A DNA stretch of 64,000 nucleotides from Chloracidobacterium sp. (GCA_025057975.1 JANWUV010000001.1:360811-424810), one strand, 5' to 3'. Shown: positions 28,550 through 37,814, numbered from the stretch's first letter. Translations and numbers: made by a program. The notes: generated from the sequence alone by a model not told the origin.

Positions 28550-29803
28550 ATGCCTGAGTTCACCTTGGAAGAAGTCATTGAACGAGTCTCGCGCGGCGAG
28601 TCGCTGGAACGGGCGGACCTGCGCGAACTCGATTTGTCGAAAGCCAACCTAGACAACGCTAACCTGCGTCGCGCCGATCTTGAAGGCGCCAACCTTGAAG
28701 AAGCCAGCCTGCGACGCGCCAACCTCGCCAGCGCCAGCCTACGCGACGCTTTTCTGGTGCGCGCCAATCTGGAAGGGGCGAACCTGCGTGGGGCGGATTT
28801 GGAGAGCGCCAATCTGGAAGGGGCGAACCTGCGTGGGGCCGACCTGTCGCGGGCGAACCTCGAAGGCGCGAACCTTGAAGGTGCGGACTTGACGGGGGCG
28901 CGGTTGCCGTCGGCGCAGCTGATTGACGCTAAACTCGGCGTGGCGACGCTTGAAAACGCGGTGTTTTCCAACGCCGACCTGCGCAACGCCTATCTGGGCG
29001 GCGCAAACCTCACGGCGGTTGACTTCCAGAACGCCATCTTGGAAGCCGCCAACTTTGAGGAAGCCTTACTGACCGGGGCGAACCTCCGTGACGCTGTGCT
29101 GCGTCGCGCTGTGCTGCCCGGCGCCGACCTGTCCGGCGCTAAACTCGAACGCGCCGTCCTAGAAGGGGCTGACCTGTCGCAGGTGAGTTTTCAAGACGCC
29201 GACTGCCGGCATGTCATCTTTCAGGGCGCACGCCTCAAAGGTGCGAAATTCAGCCGAACGCATCTGTACGGAAGCGACTTTTCCATCGAAGTCGCCGACG
29301 GCGCGGAGGTGGACGAAGTGGACTTCAGCGTCGCTGGAGACGGTTCCCAGCTGATTCCAGCGTCCAACTTGGCGGCGTTCCTCAACGGCAAGACGGACGG
29401 CGGAACGGCCTCGCCGCAGGCGGCGGCAGTGGCGCTTGCCCCAACCAACCGGCGTTACTTTGGCCACGGCGACGTGCTGCGCGATGCTTCGCTGGAATTT
29501 GACGCCAACTCCATTGTTGAAGTGGACGGCCGCTTCCTGAAGTGCAACATCACACTCGGCGCAGGTGCGCAGCTCATCATTGGACGTGAAGGGTTGCTTG
29601 ACGGCTGCCAAGTTCACGGCAGCGGCATTCTGATTGTCCATGGGCGATTTGCGTCCGACGCGACACCGGGCATCAATGGTGCGCGGCGGATTATCGTCGG
29701 CTCGACGGGATCGGTTCGCGCCACGGTTAAGCAGCCAGCTGACCATACGCACTTTGCCTTCGAGCCGGGCTGCATTCTGCGTCTCAAGATTGAGACAGCC
29801 TAG
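28550..29803 (+). CDS. Pentapeptide-repeat protein with C-terminal bactofilin-like domain
   Basis: 417 aa. Residues about 20-230 are a long run of A(N/D)LxxA pentapeptides (for example ANLEGANLRGADLESANLEG), predicted to form a quadrilateral right-handed beta-helix. After a linker, residues about 300-417 have short hydrophobic/Gly alternations (SIVEVDGRFLKCNITLGAGA, LLDGCQVHGSGILIVHGRFA, RIIVGSTGSVRATV) like a bactofilin beta-helix core. Two stacked beta-helices of different types in one chain would be unusual. AAAGGGG precedes the ATG. A canonical bactofilin gene follows 56 bp later, which supports a shared assembly. Binding partners and function are unknown; the C-terminal assignment is by pattern, not by a search. 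Confidence 0.75.
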   Translation: MPEFTLEEVIERVSRGESLERADLRELDLSKANLDNANLRRADLEGANLEEASLRRANLASASLRDAFLVRANLEGANLRGADLESANLEGANLRGADLSRANLEGANLEGADLTGARLPSAQLIDAKLGVATLENAVFSNADLRNAYLGGANLTAVDFQNAILEAANFEEALLTGANLRDAVLRRAVLPGADLSGAKLERAVLEGADLSQVSFQDADCRHVIFQGARLKGAKFSRTHLYGSDFSIEVADGAEVDEVDFSVAGDGSQLIPASNLAAFLNGKTDGGTASPQAAAVALAPTNRRYFGHGDVLRDASLEFDANSIVEVDGRFLKCNITLGAGAQLIIGREGLLDGCQVHGSGILIVHGRFASDATPGINGARRIIVGSTGSVRATVKQPADHTHFAFEPGCILRLKIETA

Positions 29804-29859
29804 GACTTCCTAACAGAAGCGCCGGGACAGCGCTTTCTCCAACTGGTTGAGGCGACACA

Positions 29860-30288
29860 ATGGCGGAGAAGTTGACGATTGTAGAAGAGGGTAGCGAACT
29901 GACCGGTACGCTAAAGTCCAGCTGCGGCGTCACCGTCAGCGGCAAGATTAGCGGTGAACTCCATGCGCCGGCGTTGGTGGTCGCTGCAACCGGCGCCGTT
30001 CACGGTACAGTCAAGGTCGAACGGTTACGTTCGGAGGGCGAACTTTCAGGACGGATTGACGCCGATACCATTGAACTCGCCGGTCGGGTCAATGACCAGA
30101 CGACCATCACTGCCCGCTCGCTTGAGGTCAAAGTCTCAAATGGAGACCAACCCACTGCGATTTTCGGCAACTGCGTGATCGAGGTTGGCGTAGACCCGAA
30201 CGAGCCGCCCGCCCAAACACAGCCACCCAAAGAAGGCAAGGGTAAGAAGGGGCAGCCAACGCCCGCCGACGCGCCGCAGGCCGGGTAA
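29860..30288 (+). CDS. Bactofilin (polymer-forming cytoskeletal protein)
   Basis: Self-assembling scaffold protein that forms cytoplasmic, often membrane-associated filaments used for cell shape, polarity or localising wall enzymes. 142 aa. The core (residues about 5-112) is a beta-helix with repeating V/I-x-G elements: TIVEEGSELTGTLKSSCGVT, VSGKISGELHAPALVVAATG, AVHGTVKVERLRSEGELSGR. A Pro/Lys-rich disordered tail (PPAQTQPPKEGKGKKG...) follows, typical of the family. It is third in the HhH protein / pentapeptide-bactofilin / bactofilin series. No peptidase M23 gene, a common bactofilin neighbour, is adjacent. Confidence 0.9.
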   Translation: MAEKLTIVEEGSELTGTLKSSCGVTVSGKISGELHAPALVVAATGAVHGTVKVERLRSEGELSGRIDADTIELAGRVNDQTTITARSLEVKVSNGDQPTAIFGNCVIEVGVDPNEPPAQTQPPKEGKGKKGQPTPADAPQAG

Positions 30289-30341
30289 CCGGGTAACTCC
30301 GTGGGTACGCTTAGGCGACATACCGGGGCTGTCGGCGTCCG

Positions 30342-30653
30342 TTAGCGCGACCGCTGTTTGCCCGTGCGGCGTTGCTTGGCCTCCATCGCGCGTAGGTACT
30401 TCCGAGGGTTCTTGTCGAATTTCGGCTTACAAGCCGGGCAGCAGAAATAATACCGTTTGCCCCGATAGTCGCTGTGAGCGGCGGCGGCGGTGTCTTCAAC
30501 CTCCTCTAACGTCACCGGGCAGATTGGTTTATCGCTTGGGGCGGTCGCCGCCGGCGCTTGCGTTGGCGATTGCGGTGATGCACTGACAAACGTCGAGCAC
30601 AGCAGAAGGCACCCTAGCCCAGTAAGTGGCAGCGCACGAAAAACGCGAAACAT
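30342..30653 (-). CDS. Secreted YHS-domain (metal-binding) protein
   Basis: 103 aa. Signal peptide MFRVFRALPLTGLGCLLLCSTFVSA, then an Ala/Pro/Thr-rich linker and a compact YHS/TRASH-like domain: ICPVTLEEVEDTAAAAHSDY followed by GKRYYFCCPACKPKFDKNP. The CPV...YFCCPACK pattern is the one seen in heavy-metal-binding YHS domains, often for copper or other soft metals in the periplasm. A basic tail (KQRRTGKQRSR) ends the protein. It is convergent with the bactofilin gene. The metal is not determined by sequence. Confidence 0.8.
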   Translation of the reverse strand: MFRVFRALPLTGLGCLLLCSTFVSASPQSPTQAPAATAPSDKPICPVTLEEVEDTAAAAHSDYRGKRYYFCCPACKPKFDKNPRKYLRAMEAKQRRTGKQRSR

Positions 30654-31132
30654 TTTTGAATCCTCCCCGCGTAGCTTCCCGAGTCAGTTGAGCCCCTTCC
30701 CACCACACCACAAACAGCGCAAAGGTTGGCGCGCGGCGGCGTTCCGAGGCTTTCCCGCGTGGCGGCAAGCCCGCCGTACGTGTCATGCCAGAAAGCCTTA
30801 GGTAAGGCACTGCTTATCACGAGAGGCATCGGTTGCGCCACCTGGCGTAGCGGCCGGCCCACATTCGAGACACGCTACCTGAATCTTCACAGGGCTTCTT
30901 CACCTGCCAGAGCCTTCTCCAAGGCAATCGAGTAAGTTGGCCTTACATTCGCTGCGCGGCGGCTTCCCTGGTCGCAGGCGCTGCATCGTCCCGAAAAGCA
31001 CAGTCGTCCTTGGTTTTGTGGCGGCTCTGCCATCCAGCGGCGGCGTTAGCAGTCACTGCGGTCAGACAAGACCGCCCGCAAAGTAGGCGACATAAGCTCC
31101 GCTCGCAAGCCAACCAAGTGGAAAGCCTCTAG
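30654..31132. other. 479-bp intergenic region without a recognised gene
   Basis: Lies between two minus-strand genes (YHS protein downstream, unknown protein upstream). Short frames here do not look like proteins, no RNA gene hallmark is visible and no strong terminator follows the gene ending at 31133. Minus-strand promoter elements for the YHS gene should be near 30660-30720, but none is clear. Confidence 0.4.
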
Positions 31133-32122
31133 CTATTCCAGTTCATGCAGCGCCGCCGCAAACAACGGAATCAACAATTCGTGATGACCGGTCAGCGCAA
31201 TACCGCGTCCCGCCCCACCCGCCACCGGACGGCGTACAACGTTGGTCAAAGGGCGGTAATGCTGAATGAAATCAAAGTTGACCGTCGTGAAGTCCGTCAG
31301 CGGGCAGCCAAGATTCCTCACGGTCGTCACCGCCTTGAGGAAAACTTCAGGCAAAATGACGGCCGAGCCAACGTTGAGGTACACGCCGCCGTTGTGAAGC
31401 TCCTGTACCAGCGCGCACAGCAGGCGAAAATCGTGGTACGTCGCCGCGCCAATGTGCGCTCCGTCAGCTGTTGGGTGAATGTGGGTAATGTCCGTGCCGA
31501 CCGCAACGTGGACGGTAACCGGTACCCTCCGGCGGTATGCCTGCACCAACAATGACTGGGCGGCGTAGGGCGGTTGCAATTCATCAAGCCAGCGGCCAAC
31601 CGCCTCTCCCAACCCGATTCCATCCGCCGCTGCCAAGGCACAGGCTGCATTGATGCCCCGGCCAGTTTCCTCCGCGCCCCCAAACGCGCCCACGCTCAGC
31701 GAGGCGTCAACGTCTTCGGAAGTCGCTCCAACCAAGGCAATCTCAAAATCGTGGATGACGCTTGAGCCATTGCAGGCAAAGGCCGTGACGTACCCCTGCG
31801 CCATCAAATCAATTAGGACTGGCCCCAGCCCACATTTGATGACATGGCCACCCAAACCGACGATCACTGCGCGGCCTCGGTCGCGGGCCGTACGGACAGC
31901 CGCGACGGCGGCGCGCAGTTCCTTGACGGCCAGAATGTTGGGCAGCGACGCAAAAAAAGCTCGCAAACTCGCCCCCGACGGGCAAGGGCTTGCCAAATCA
32001 CCAGCGGTGACTTTACTCGGCCGGTTAGCAAGCGGGTAGGTGCGCAACCCACGGATGTCCAACGGCGGCGTGGCGTAACGACTCTTCGACGGCGGAGCGG
32101 TGGCGTTCACAGGCGTTTCCAT
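31133..32122 (-). CDS. Conserved protein of unknown function, possibly deoxyhypusine-synthase-like
   Basis: 329 aa, not confidently recognised. The pattern AVIVGLGGHVIKCGLGPVLI, VTAFACNGSSVIHDFEIALV, SVGAFGGAEETGRGINAA, HVAVGTDITHIHP, GGVYLNVGSAVILPEVFL and a C-terminal LLIPLFAAALHELE is strongly structured. It alternates Gly-rich turns and hydrophobic strands like a Rossmann or NAD-binding fold. Order and spacing faintly resemble deoxyhypusine synthase (N-terminal GYTSNLxxSG, late ILGGG, final VFPLLVAETF), but eIF5A does not exist in bacteria, so the true substrate would be different. The ATG is 6 bp after the histidine kinase stop, so it is co-transcribed with the sensor kinase and DUF427 gene. 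Expected to be a soluble cytoplasmic enzyme. Confidence 0.5.
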   Translation of the reverse strand: METPVNATAPPSKSRYATPPLDIRGLRTYPLANRPSKVTAGDLASPCPSGASLRAFFASLPNILAVKELRAAVAAVRTARDRGRAVIVGLGGHVIKCGLGPVLIDLMAQGYVTAFACNGSSVIHDFEIALVGATSEDVDASLSVGAFGGAEETGRGINAACALAAADGIGLGEAVGRWLDELQPPYAAQSLLVQAYRRRVPVTVHVAVGTDITHIHPTADGAHIGAATYHDFRLLCALVQELHNGGVYLNVGSAVILPEVFLKAVTTVRNLGCPLTDFTTVNFDFIQHYRPLTNVVRRPVAGGAGRGIALTGHHELLIPLFAAALHELE

Positions 32123-32128
32123 GGCGAG

Positions 32129-34579
32129 TTACAAAAGCTCACCGCGCGGAAGAAAAATGCGAAAGGTCGTTCCCTTCCCAACCTCGCTCTCGACGGTGAT
32201 GAAGCCCTTATTCTGAGCAATAATGCCTTCCACCACCGACAAACCCAGCCCCGTACCCTTACCGATTGGCTTTGTCGTAAAAAACGGCTCAAAAATCCGC
32301 CGTCGCACCTCCTCCGGCATCCCAACGCCTGTATCGGCGACTTCCAGCATAACGTAAGGGTTCATACGCATTGTCTCATCGCCGGCGCGGTGCGTGCGAA
32401 ACGGCGCGCCAACGGCGGCATTGGGGCGCGGCTCCTGCCAAACGTTCATTGTCGAGAAGGTAAGCGTACCGCCCTGCGGCATGGCGTCGCGGGCGTTGAC
32501 GGTCAAGTTTGTCAACACCTGCTCCAACTGCTGCCGATCTGCAACGACCATACCCAAGTCCGGCGACAGGTCGGTTTTCACGGCAATGTGCGGCTCTAAC
32601 AGCGGGCGCAACATACGGACGGTGGCTGTCACCAACTCGTTAAGGTTGAGCGGAGCCAGTTGCTGCTGTTGCTTGCGCCCAAAGGCGAGGAGTTGACTCG
32701 TCAGCGCCGAGGCGCGCGAAACGGCTGTTAGGATGTCCTTAGCGTACCGATGCAGGACATCGGGCGACGAGCGCTCGATGGACAAAGGGGACAAGCGGCG
32801 TTCGAGAAGCCCAGCGTAGCCGGCGACAACTGTGAGCAGGTTGTTGAACTCATGGGCGATCCCAGCCGCCAACTGACCGACGGCTTCCATTTTTTGGGCG
32901 TGCTGCACCTGCTCTTCAAGCGCCCGCCGCTGGGTGACATCCTCGATCATGCTCAGCAGGTACTGTGGTCGCCCTTCACTATTCCGCACAACAACAACCG
33001 TCATTCGCCCCCAGACCGCTTGGCCATGTTTGGTTCGGTAACGCTTCTCGATTTGAAAGCTAGAAAGCTTAGGATCATCAACCAACCGCCGCGCCAGACG
33101 AGACGTTTCCTCAGTGTCCTCTGGGAACTGAAACTCCGAGTAACGCCGTCCGGCGACTTCTTCTGGCGTATAGCCTAGCCACTCGCAAACCGTCCGATTG
33201 GCGCGCAGTACTTGGCCGGTCAGCGATACGAGCGCAATCCCTAACGGCGCAGCGTCAAACATGCGCCGGAAACGCTCCTCGCTCTCGCGCAGCGCGCGCT
33301 CTGCTAGGCGGCGTTCGGTCAAATCCCGCCCGATGCCCTGAAAGGCGACCGGAGTGCCGTTTTCCAGCACCAACCATGTCATTAGCTCGAACGTTAACCG
33401 CCGCCCATCACGGGTCACCAACGTCGCCTCATACCGAACAGGGGTTTCCGGCGCTTCTAGAAGCCGCTTGATAGCTTCCTGCACCACCGGACGACTTTCC
33501 GGCACGACAAGCTCCCAAAGATTGATGGAACGCGATTCTTCACGCCGATATCCGAAAAGCGCCTCGGTCGCCGGGTTGATGTCAAGCAACCAGCCCTGCA
33601 CGTCGTGACAATAAATGATGTCATGCGCCCTCTCGAAAAGCGCCTTGTAGCGGGCTTCGCTTTCACGGAGGGCTTCCTCCATCCGTCGGCGTTGCGTCAC
33701 ATCGCGCGCCGTACCATGGATGCCGACCGGCACGCCGTTTTCGTAAAACAGCCGGGAATTAATCTCTAGGGTGACGCGCCGGCCGTCCTTGGCGATGACA
33801 TCCAGTTCGTACTGGGTGGCGTCCACCCGTCCGGTGCGCTTGTCGGTGATGGCCTGAAGGGCTCGCTCGCGGTGTTCAGGGGCGACAATCTGGGCCATCG
33901 TCAAGTATTTGGCGTCAGCCGGCGTGTATCCGAGGATACGCTCAGCGCCGCGATTCACCGAGAGAAAACGCCCCTCAAAGTCGTGGACATACACAATGTC
34001 GCCGGCGTTCTCGAAAAGGTCGCGGTAGCGAGCTTCGCTTTCACGCAACGCCTGTTCCATCCGCTTGCGCTCGGTAACGTCACGCAACATACCCTGAACG
34101 GCGAAGGGTTTTCCGTCACGGAAAAGCAGGCGTGAGTTGACTTCAAGCGTGACCCGCCGCCCGCCTTTGGTCATGAAGTCCACTTCGTAGCGCGACTCCG
34201 CACTACGTCCTTCCAGCTTGTCGTTCAACGCTTGCAGGAGGCGCTCACGATGCTCGGGGACAACCAGTTGGACGAACTCCCGGACTGACATCGCTCGGAT
34301 TTCTTCGGCGCTGTAGCCAAGAAGTTCTTCACCGGCGCGGTTCCAAGCCAGACGTTGGCCGTCAAGGCTGATGACGAGAATGATGTCACTCGCGCCATCA
34401 AAGATTTCCCGATAACGCAGCTCGCTTTCTCGCAGGGTGCGAATTGTCCGGCCAGCCTCGCGCAGCGCCTCTTCCAACTCGGCAATCCGGCGGCGGGCGG
34501 CGTCTAACGTCAGGTCGGAGGCCGTTTCCACCGTCGTCGCCTCGTCGGACGAAGTCGCTGTTTCCCCTATCTCCATCAT
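32129..34579 (-). CDS. Cytoplasmic multi-PAS sensor histidine kinase
   Basis: 816 aa; no transmembrane segment. Four consecutive PAS/PAC units begin at [59 protein letters not shown] and [20 protein letters not shown], each ending in a RDVTxRR-type linker. HisKA follows with phospho-acceptor His in [20 protein letters not shown], then HATPase motifs [14 protein letters not shown] (N box), [13 protein letters not shown] (G1) and [13 protein letters not shown] (G2). There is no receiver domain and no response regulator nearby. The start at 34579 is chosen because GAGGAG precedes it and it lies 4 bp after the DUF427 stop; a longer frame to 34687 overlaps that gene. PAS ligands are unknown. Confidence 0.92.
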   Translation of the reverse strand: MMEIGETATSSDEATTVETASDLTLDAARRRIAELEEALREAGRTIRTLRESELRYREIFDGASDIILVISLDGQRLAWNRAGEELLGYSAEEIRAMSVREFVQLVVPEHRERLLQALNDKLEGRSAESRYEVDFMTKGGRRVTLEVNSRLLFRDGKPFAVQGMLRDVTERKRMEQALRESEARYRDLFENAGDIVYVHDFEGRFLSVNRGAERILGYTPADAKYLTMAQIVAPEHRERALQAITDKRTGRVDATQYELDVIAKDGRRVTLEINSRLFYENGVPVGIHGTARDVTQRRRMEEALRESEARYKALFERAHDIIYCHDVQGWLLDINPATEALFGYRREESRSINLWELVVPESRPVVQEAIKRLLEAPETPVRYEATLVTRDGRRLTFELMTWLVLENGTPVAFQGIGRDLTERRLAERALRESEERFRRMFDAAPLGIALVSLTGQVLRANRTVCEWLGYTPEEVAGRRYSEFQFPEDTEETSRLARRLVDDPKLSSFQIEKRYRTKHGQAVWGRMTVVVVRNSEGRPQYLLSMIEDVTQRRALEEQVQHAQKMEAVGQLAAGIAHEFNNLLTVVAGYAGLLERRLSPLSIERSSPDVLHRYAKDILTAVSRASALTSQLLAFGRKQQQQLAPLNLNELVTATVRMLRPLLEPHIAVKTDLSPDLGMVVADRQQLEQVLTNLTVNARDAMPQGGTLTFSTMNVWQEPRPNAAVGAPFRTHRAGDETMRMNPYVMLEVADTGVGMPEEVRRRIFEPFFTTKPIGKGTGLGLSVVEGIIAQNKGFITVESEVGKGTTFRIFLPRGELL

Positions 34580-34583
34580 CGCG

Positions 34584-34901
34584 TCACTCACGCTCCTCGA
34601 CGGTAGTGGTTCGCGTTCCGGCGTAAAAACCGTAGCGGCCAGCGATCCGCTCATAGCCCGCCTTCGGCGCAGGATAGACCCAAGCAACCTGCGGCGTTAG
34701 ATGCGTTCCGTCGTCAAAGTTCACCCAGTTGCACGTACCCTTGTAGCTGCAGGTGTAAGTGTCGGCCGTCACCTTCAGAACAGCCTGATTGACGGCTTCC
34801 GGCGCAAAGTACCAGTTGCCTTCAAAAGCAAAAACCTGAGCCGGATCGCTCGCCGTAGCGAGAACCGTCCCTGTTGCGCGGTCTTTGATCGTAACTTTCA
34901 T
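34584..34901 (-). CDS. DUF427 domain protein
   Basis: 105 aa from the ATG at 34901 (MKVTIKDRATGTVLATASDP), with GGAAGG 8 nt upstream. The family core is clear: YTCSYKGTCNWVNFDDG, then QVAWVYPAPKAGYERIAGRY and GFYAG. DUF427 proteins are small beta-barrel-like proteins of unknown function found widely in bacteria and fungi. The gene is first in a minus-strand series with the PAS kinase (4 bp) and the unknown 329-aa protein (6 bp), suggesting the three act together. Confidence 0.88.
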   Translation of the reverse strand: MKVTIKDRATGTVLATASDPAQVFAFEGNWYFAPEAVNQAVLKVTADTYTCSYKGTCNWVNFDDGTHLTPQVAWVYPAPKAGYERIAGRYGFYAGTRTTTVEERE

Positions 34902-35242
34902 AGCCATACCCTTCCGGTACGCGGCTTTGTGCCGTATGCCGCCGTACCCAAAAACAACCTGAGCGCCGAACCAAGCTGTCATCATACGCGATTCAATGCG
35001 CCCTCACCACGGCCTAAAGAGGCGCGGCGGGAGGGAACCGAGGCGCAAGCGGCGTGTCTATGACCTTGGCGCTTCGCTGCGCTATCCGGCAAGGTTTCCG
35101 CCGCTTGATAGGGCCTTTGGCGGGACGCACGTCTGGCGGGACGCACGTCCAGCTTTGCCGTCGTCGCCGATTTGGTATATGCGTTTTGCGTCACTTCAAC
35201 GCAACGGAGGGTGGCGGCGTTATTCTGGAGGACGTTCTGCAT
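34902..35242. other. 341-bp divergent intergenic region with a 16-bp tandem duplication
   Basis: Shared upstream region of the DUF427 gene (-) and PH-domain gene (+). It contains the tandem repeat at 35118-35149. The plus gene has GGAGG about 11 nt before its ATG. No convincing promoter hexamers or RNA gene were found. Confidence 0.45.
35118..35149 (+). repeat. Two perfect tandem copies of a 16-bp unit
   Basis: TGGCGGGACGCACGTC occurs twice in immediate succession. Most likely a recent slippage duplication; a paired regulator site is possible because it is in an upstream region. Confidence 0.8.
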
Positions 35243-35725
35243 ATGAGCACGCAACCATCCTCGGCGAGAGCCGTTGTGTTCCGCCAAACTTTTCTATTCG
35301 TTGGGCTTTGGTATGGTTTGGCGGTGATCCTTGCCGTTGTCTTGGCTGTGTTGGGTGGTGTTTTGGAGGCTGTCGTCTGGACGCGCCTTGCGCCGGCTGT
35401 TCCATTCCTCACTGCAGCATTGTGTCTTGCACCGTTCATTGTCGCCGGCGTGAAGCACCTACAGCAGTGGTCGGAAACCTATACCTTGACGGACGACAAG
35501 ATTGAGGTCAGCACCGGTATTTTGACCAAAACGGTACGGAACATCCCCCTGACTAAAGTGCAGGATGTCACCGTTGAACAAACCTTACTCCAGCGGCTTC
35601 TAGGGCTGGGCAATGTCGTGGTGGATAGCGCCGCCGCCACTGGAAAAGTCACGCTGCGGCAGGTGGCGCAGCCGCAGGCTATCGCTGATCAGATTCTCCA
35701 CCGTGCAGGGACGCGATTGCCATGA
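35243..35725 (+). CDS. Membrane protein with bacterial PH domain (YdbS-like)
   Basis: 160 aa. Two adjacent N-terminal transmembrane helices (FLFVGLWYGLAVILAVVLAV and LTAALCLAPFIVAGVKHL) precede a bPH2 domain: WSETYTLTDDKIEVSTGILT, VRNIPLTKVQDVTVEQTLLQ, RLLGLGNVVVDSAAATGKVT. The motif of a Y-x-L/V-T strand, a KxxxIPLxKIQD-like strand and a GxGxVxV strand is typical of YdbS/YdbT. The start at 35243 has GGAGG upstream; the longer frame to 35054 has no signal. The stop overlaps the next ATG (ATGA), so it is translationally coupled to the following secreted protein gene. Function of bPH2 proteins is mostly unknown. Confidence 0.85.
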   Translation: MSTQPSSARAVVFRQTFLFVGLWYGLAVILAVVLAVLGGVLEAVVWTRLAPAVPFLTAALCLAPFIVAGVKHLQQWSETYTLTDDKIEVSTGILTKTVRNIPLTKVQDVTVEQTLLQRLLGLGNVVVDSAAATGKVTLRQVAQPQAIADQILHRAGTRLP

Positions 35726-36828
35726 CCTTTCGCGCTCAAGGAAAGCCGCTCCAGATGACTTTAGGGGCGGCGCTGCTATTCAGCTTGTTCGCTAACCCCG
35801 TTTGGGGCGAGGCGCGGGATGAAACTGCCGGACGGCCGTTTCCGGTACGCGAGTTAGGCGTCAGCCGGAGTTTTCCGGCCGGTGCGAAGTGGCCGGCGGA
35901 GGCGGCCGCGCCTTTCCAGAGCGACATCGCCAGAGAATTTGGCGTCACGTGGGTGCATTGCGGACAGCGTGACGGCGTGGGATTTCTGCTTTACCGCTGC
36001 CCAGGCGGCGAACGCGCGCTAGGCTTAGCTAAGTTTATCGGTGGCGAGGCGCTGGGAAGTACCGTTGTCAGCGTCGCCCTAGAGGCGCCGGAAGCCAAGC
36101 GCTCGGCGGTGGCGGCCTTTTTGCGCGCCAAGCTTGCGGACTGGCAGGCGACGCTGCCGCCTGAAGAAAATGAAAGCAACCGGCCGGTCGTTCTACGTAA
36201 GCTGCCGGCGCAGTCGCTTCAACCCGGAACGGAATACTATGCGGTCGGAGCGCGGGGATTGGCGCACGCCGCTTGGCTTCAAGCCGGTGCGCTGCCGACA
36301 CCGCCGGGCAGCGCCTTTGCGTGGGCGGACTACGCCGCCGAGGCGCCGTTTGAACATTTTCTTGTCGCCGAGTATCCGACGCCGCAGGACGCCACAGCCG
36401 CGTTGGACGCCGCACAGATTCTGGCTTCCGCCCGCCGTCTCATTGCCCGTCGGGGCAACTTCATTGTTGTTGCGGACGGCGTACGAGACCTCGCGCGCGC
36501 GCGTGCGGCCATTGAGCGCGTTGAGTACGACTATGTTGTACGCTGGTTAGGGCATCCCCCAGCTCGGATTGGTGCGTCCACTCGTACGACGCAGCAGGAC
36601 ATTCGCCACATTGGACAGCTTTTGATTAGCATCGCTTCGTTTGTGGCGCTGGCCGGTGTTGGGATGGTGTCGCTTGGTGCGGCCGCCGGCGGCGCGTTTT
36701 TCTACTGGCGGCGAAAGCGAGCCGGCGACGGTTTTGTTGCCGCCGACACGATGCTCCGGCTCAACCTTATTGAGGATTGGACGTTGTCCGCCGGGCGCGG
36801 CGCGTCCGCTAAGCGCTTGACTGATTGA
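35722..36828 (+). CDS. Exported protein with C-terminal membrane anchor, unknown function
   Basis: 368 aa; no known domain recognised with confidence. Signal peptide at residues about 10-30 (LGAALLFSLFANPVWGEA). The large extracytoplasmic part contains GFLLYRCPGGERALGLAKFI and FEHFLVAEYPTPQDATAALD, reminiscent of DUF6599-like acidobacterial proteins. A transmembrane helix near residues 295-320 (IASFVALAGVGMVSLGAAAG) is followed by a basic stop-transfer YWRRKRAG and a cytoplasmic tail of about 40 residues. It overlaps both neighbours (ATGA with the PH gene, TTGA with the hydrolase), so the three proteins are probably made in fixed proportion. Confidence 0.7.
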   Translation: MTFRAQGKPLQMTLGAALLFSLFANPVWGEARDETAGRPFPVRELGVSRSFPAGAKWPAEAAAPFQSDIAREFGVTWVHCGQRDGVGFLLYRCPGGERALGLAKFIGGEALGSTVVSVALEAPEAKRSAVAAFLRAKLADWQATLPPEENESNRPVVLRKLPAQSLQPGTEYYAVGARGLAHAAWLQAGALPTPPGSAFAWADYAAEAPFEHFLVAEYPTPQDATAALDAAQILASARRLIARRGNFIVVADGVRDLARARAAIERVEYDYVVRWLGHPPARIGASTRTTQQDIRHIGQLLISIASFVALAGVGMVSLGAAAGGAFFYWRRKRAGDGFVAADTMLRLNLIEDWTLSAGRGASAKRLTD

Positions 36829-37814
36829 CGGCTCCACGAAGCAATGCGGCGTTAGTCAACGCGCCGCCGACTACAGAAAAGTTTCGCCGCCATCTGACCG
36901 AGCTTGCCGAACGCGAACGGCGCGAAACCCAACCCCCTCAGCCGGAAGTTTTCGCCGTGATGCGGGCGTTCGCAGCACGCGCTCGGTTTGTGTCAGTGCA
37001 GGGCGTACGGCATCACGTCTACGAGTACGGCCCAGCGGATGGCCCGGCAGTGCTGTTGCTGCATGGGTGGGATTGCTCCTCATACTGGTTCTACCGCCTG
37101 GCACCGGCGCTTGGCGACCGAGGTTTTCGCGTCGTTGCATTCGATTTTCGTGGTCATGGGTTCTCCGATTCGGCGGTGGACGACCGTTATGACCTGCCGA
37201 CGCTTGTGCAGGACACGCTGCTTTTGGCCGACGCGCTGGGTATTGGGACATTCGATCTGGTGTCGTTTTCGTTGGGTTCAGCAGTGGCGCTGCTGGTTGG
37301 CGCCCAAGCGCCGGAGCGGGTCGGTCGCCAAGTCGTGATGAACTTTGGTCTGTTCAACTACGGCCCGTTGCAGGCGCGTCTTTTGCCGTCCATTCTCAAA
37401 GTGATCTTCGACACATTGCGGCGTATTCCATCCAAAACGCTGGTGTACCGGTATGTCTCAGCGACCTTGAGTCAGCGGGAAGTCCCGTGGCAGGACGTTG
37501 AAATGGCCTTCACCAGCTTGGTGTACTGCGATTCCCGCGCCGCCTTTCTGGCCGTAACCGACTTGGTACGGCCAGAGCGTATGGCGCAGATTCAACATGC
37601 GGCCGCTCAAGCTGCGCCGACGCTGGTCATCACCGGCGAATTCGATGCGGTTGTGCCGTTCGCTGACAGCGAACGGCTGGCGCAAACGCTCCCAACTGCC
37701 CAACTGCACGTTTTACTTCGCACCGGCCATTTGGTGCTCTTTGAACGACCGGATGAAATCGAGCGTCTTGTCTCTGACTGGTTATACGCTTTCCCGATAG
37801 GAACTGTGCCATAG
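36825..37814 (+). CDS. Alpha/beta-hydrolase fold enzyme
   Basis: 329 aa; cytoplasmic serine hydrolase of unknown substrate. Oxyanion motif LLLHGWDCSSYWFYR (HG-x), nucleophile elbow VSFSLGSAVALL (S-x-S-x-G, where the first Gly of GxSxG is Ser), acid in VITGEFDAVVPF and catalytic His in TGHLVLFERPDEI give a complete triad. It begins with TTG at 36825 whose bases overlap the previous stop codon (TTGA). Any later start would lose little, since homology begins at about residue 40. Epoxide hydrolases, haloalkane dehalogenases and esterases share this pattern and cannot be told apart here. Confidence 0.85.
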   Translation: MTAPRSNAALVNAPPTTEKFRRHLTELAERERRETQPPQPEVFAVMRAFAARARFVSVQGVRHHVYEYGPADGPAVLLLHGWDCSSYWFYRLAPALGDRGFRVVAFDFRGHGFSDSAVDDRYDLPTLVQDTLLLADALGIGTFDLVSFSLGSAVALLVGAQAPERVGRQVVMNFGLFNYGPLQARLLPSILKVIFDTLRRIPSKTLVYRYVSATLSQREVPWQDVEMAFTSLVYCDSRAAFLAVTDLVRPERMAQIQHAAAQAAPTLVITGEFDAVVPFADSERLAQTLPTAQLHVLLRTGHLVLFERPDEIERLVSDWLYAFPIGTVP

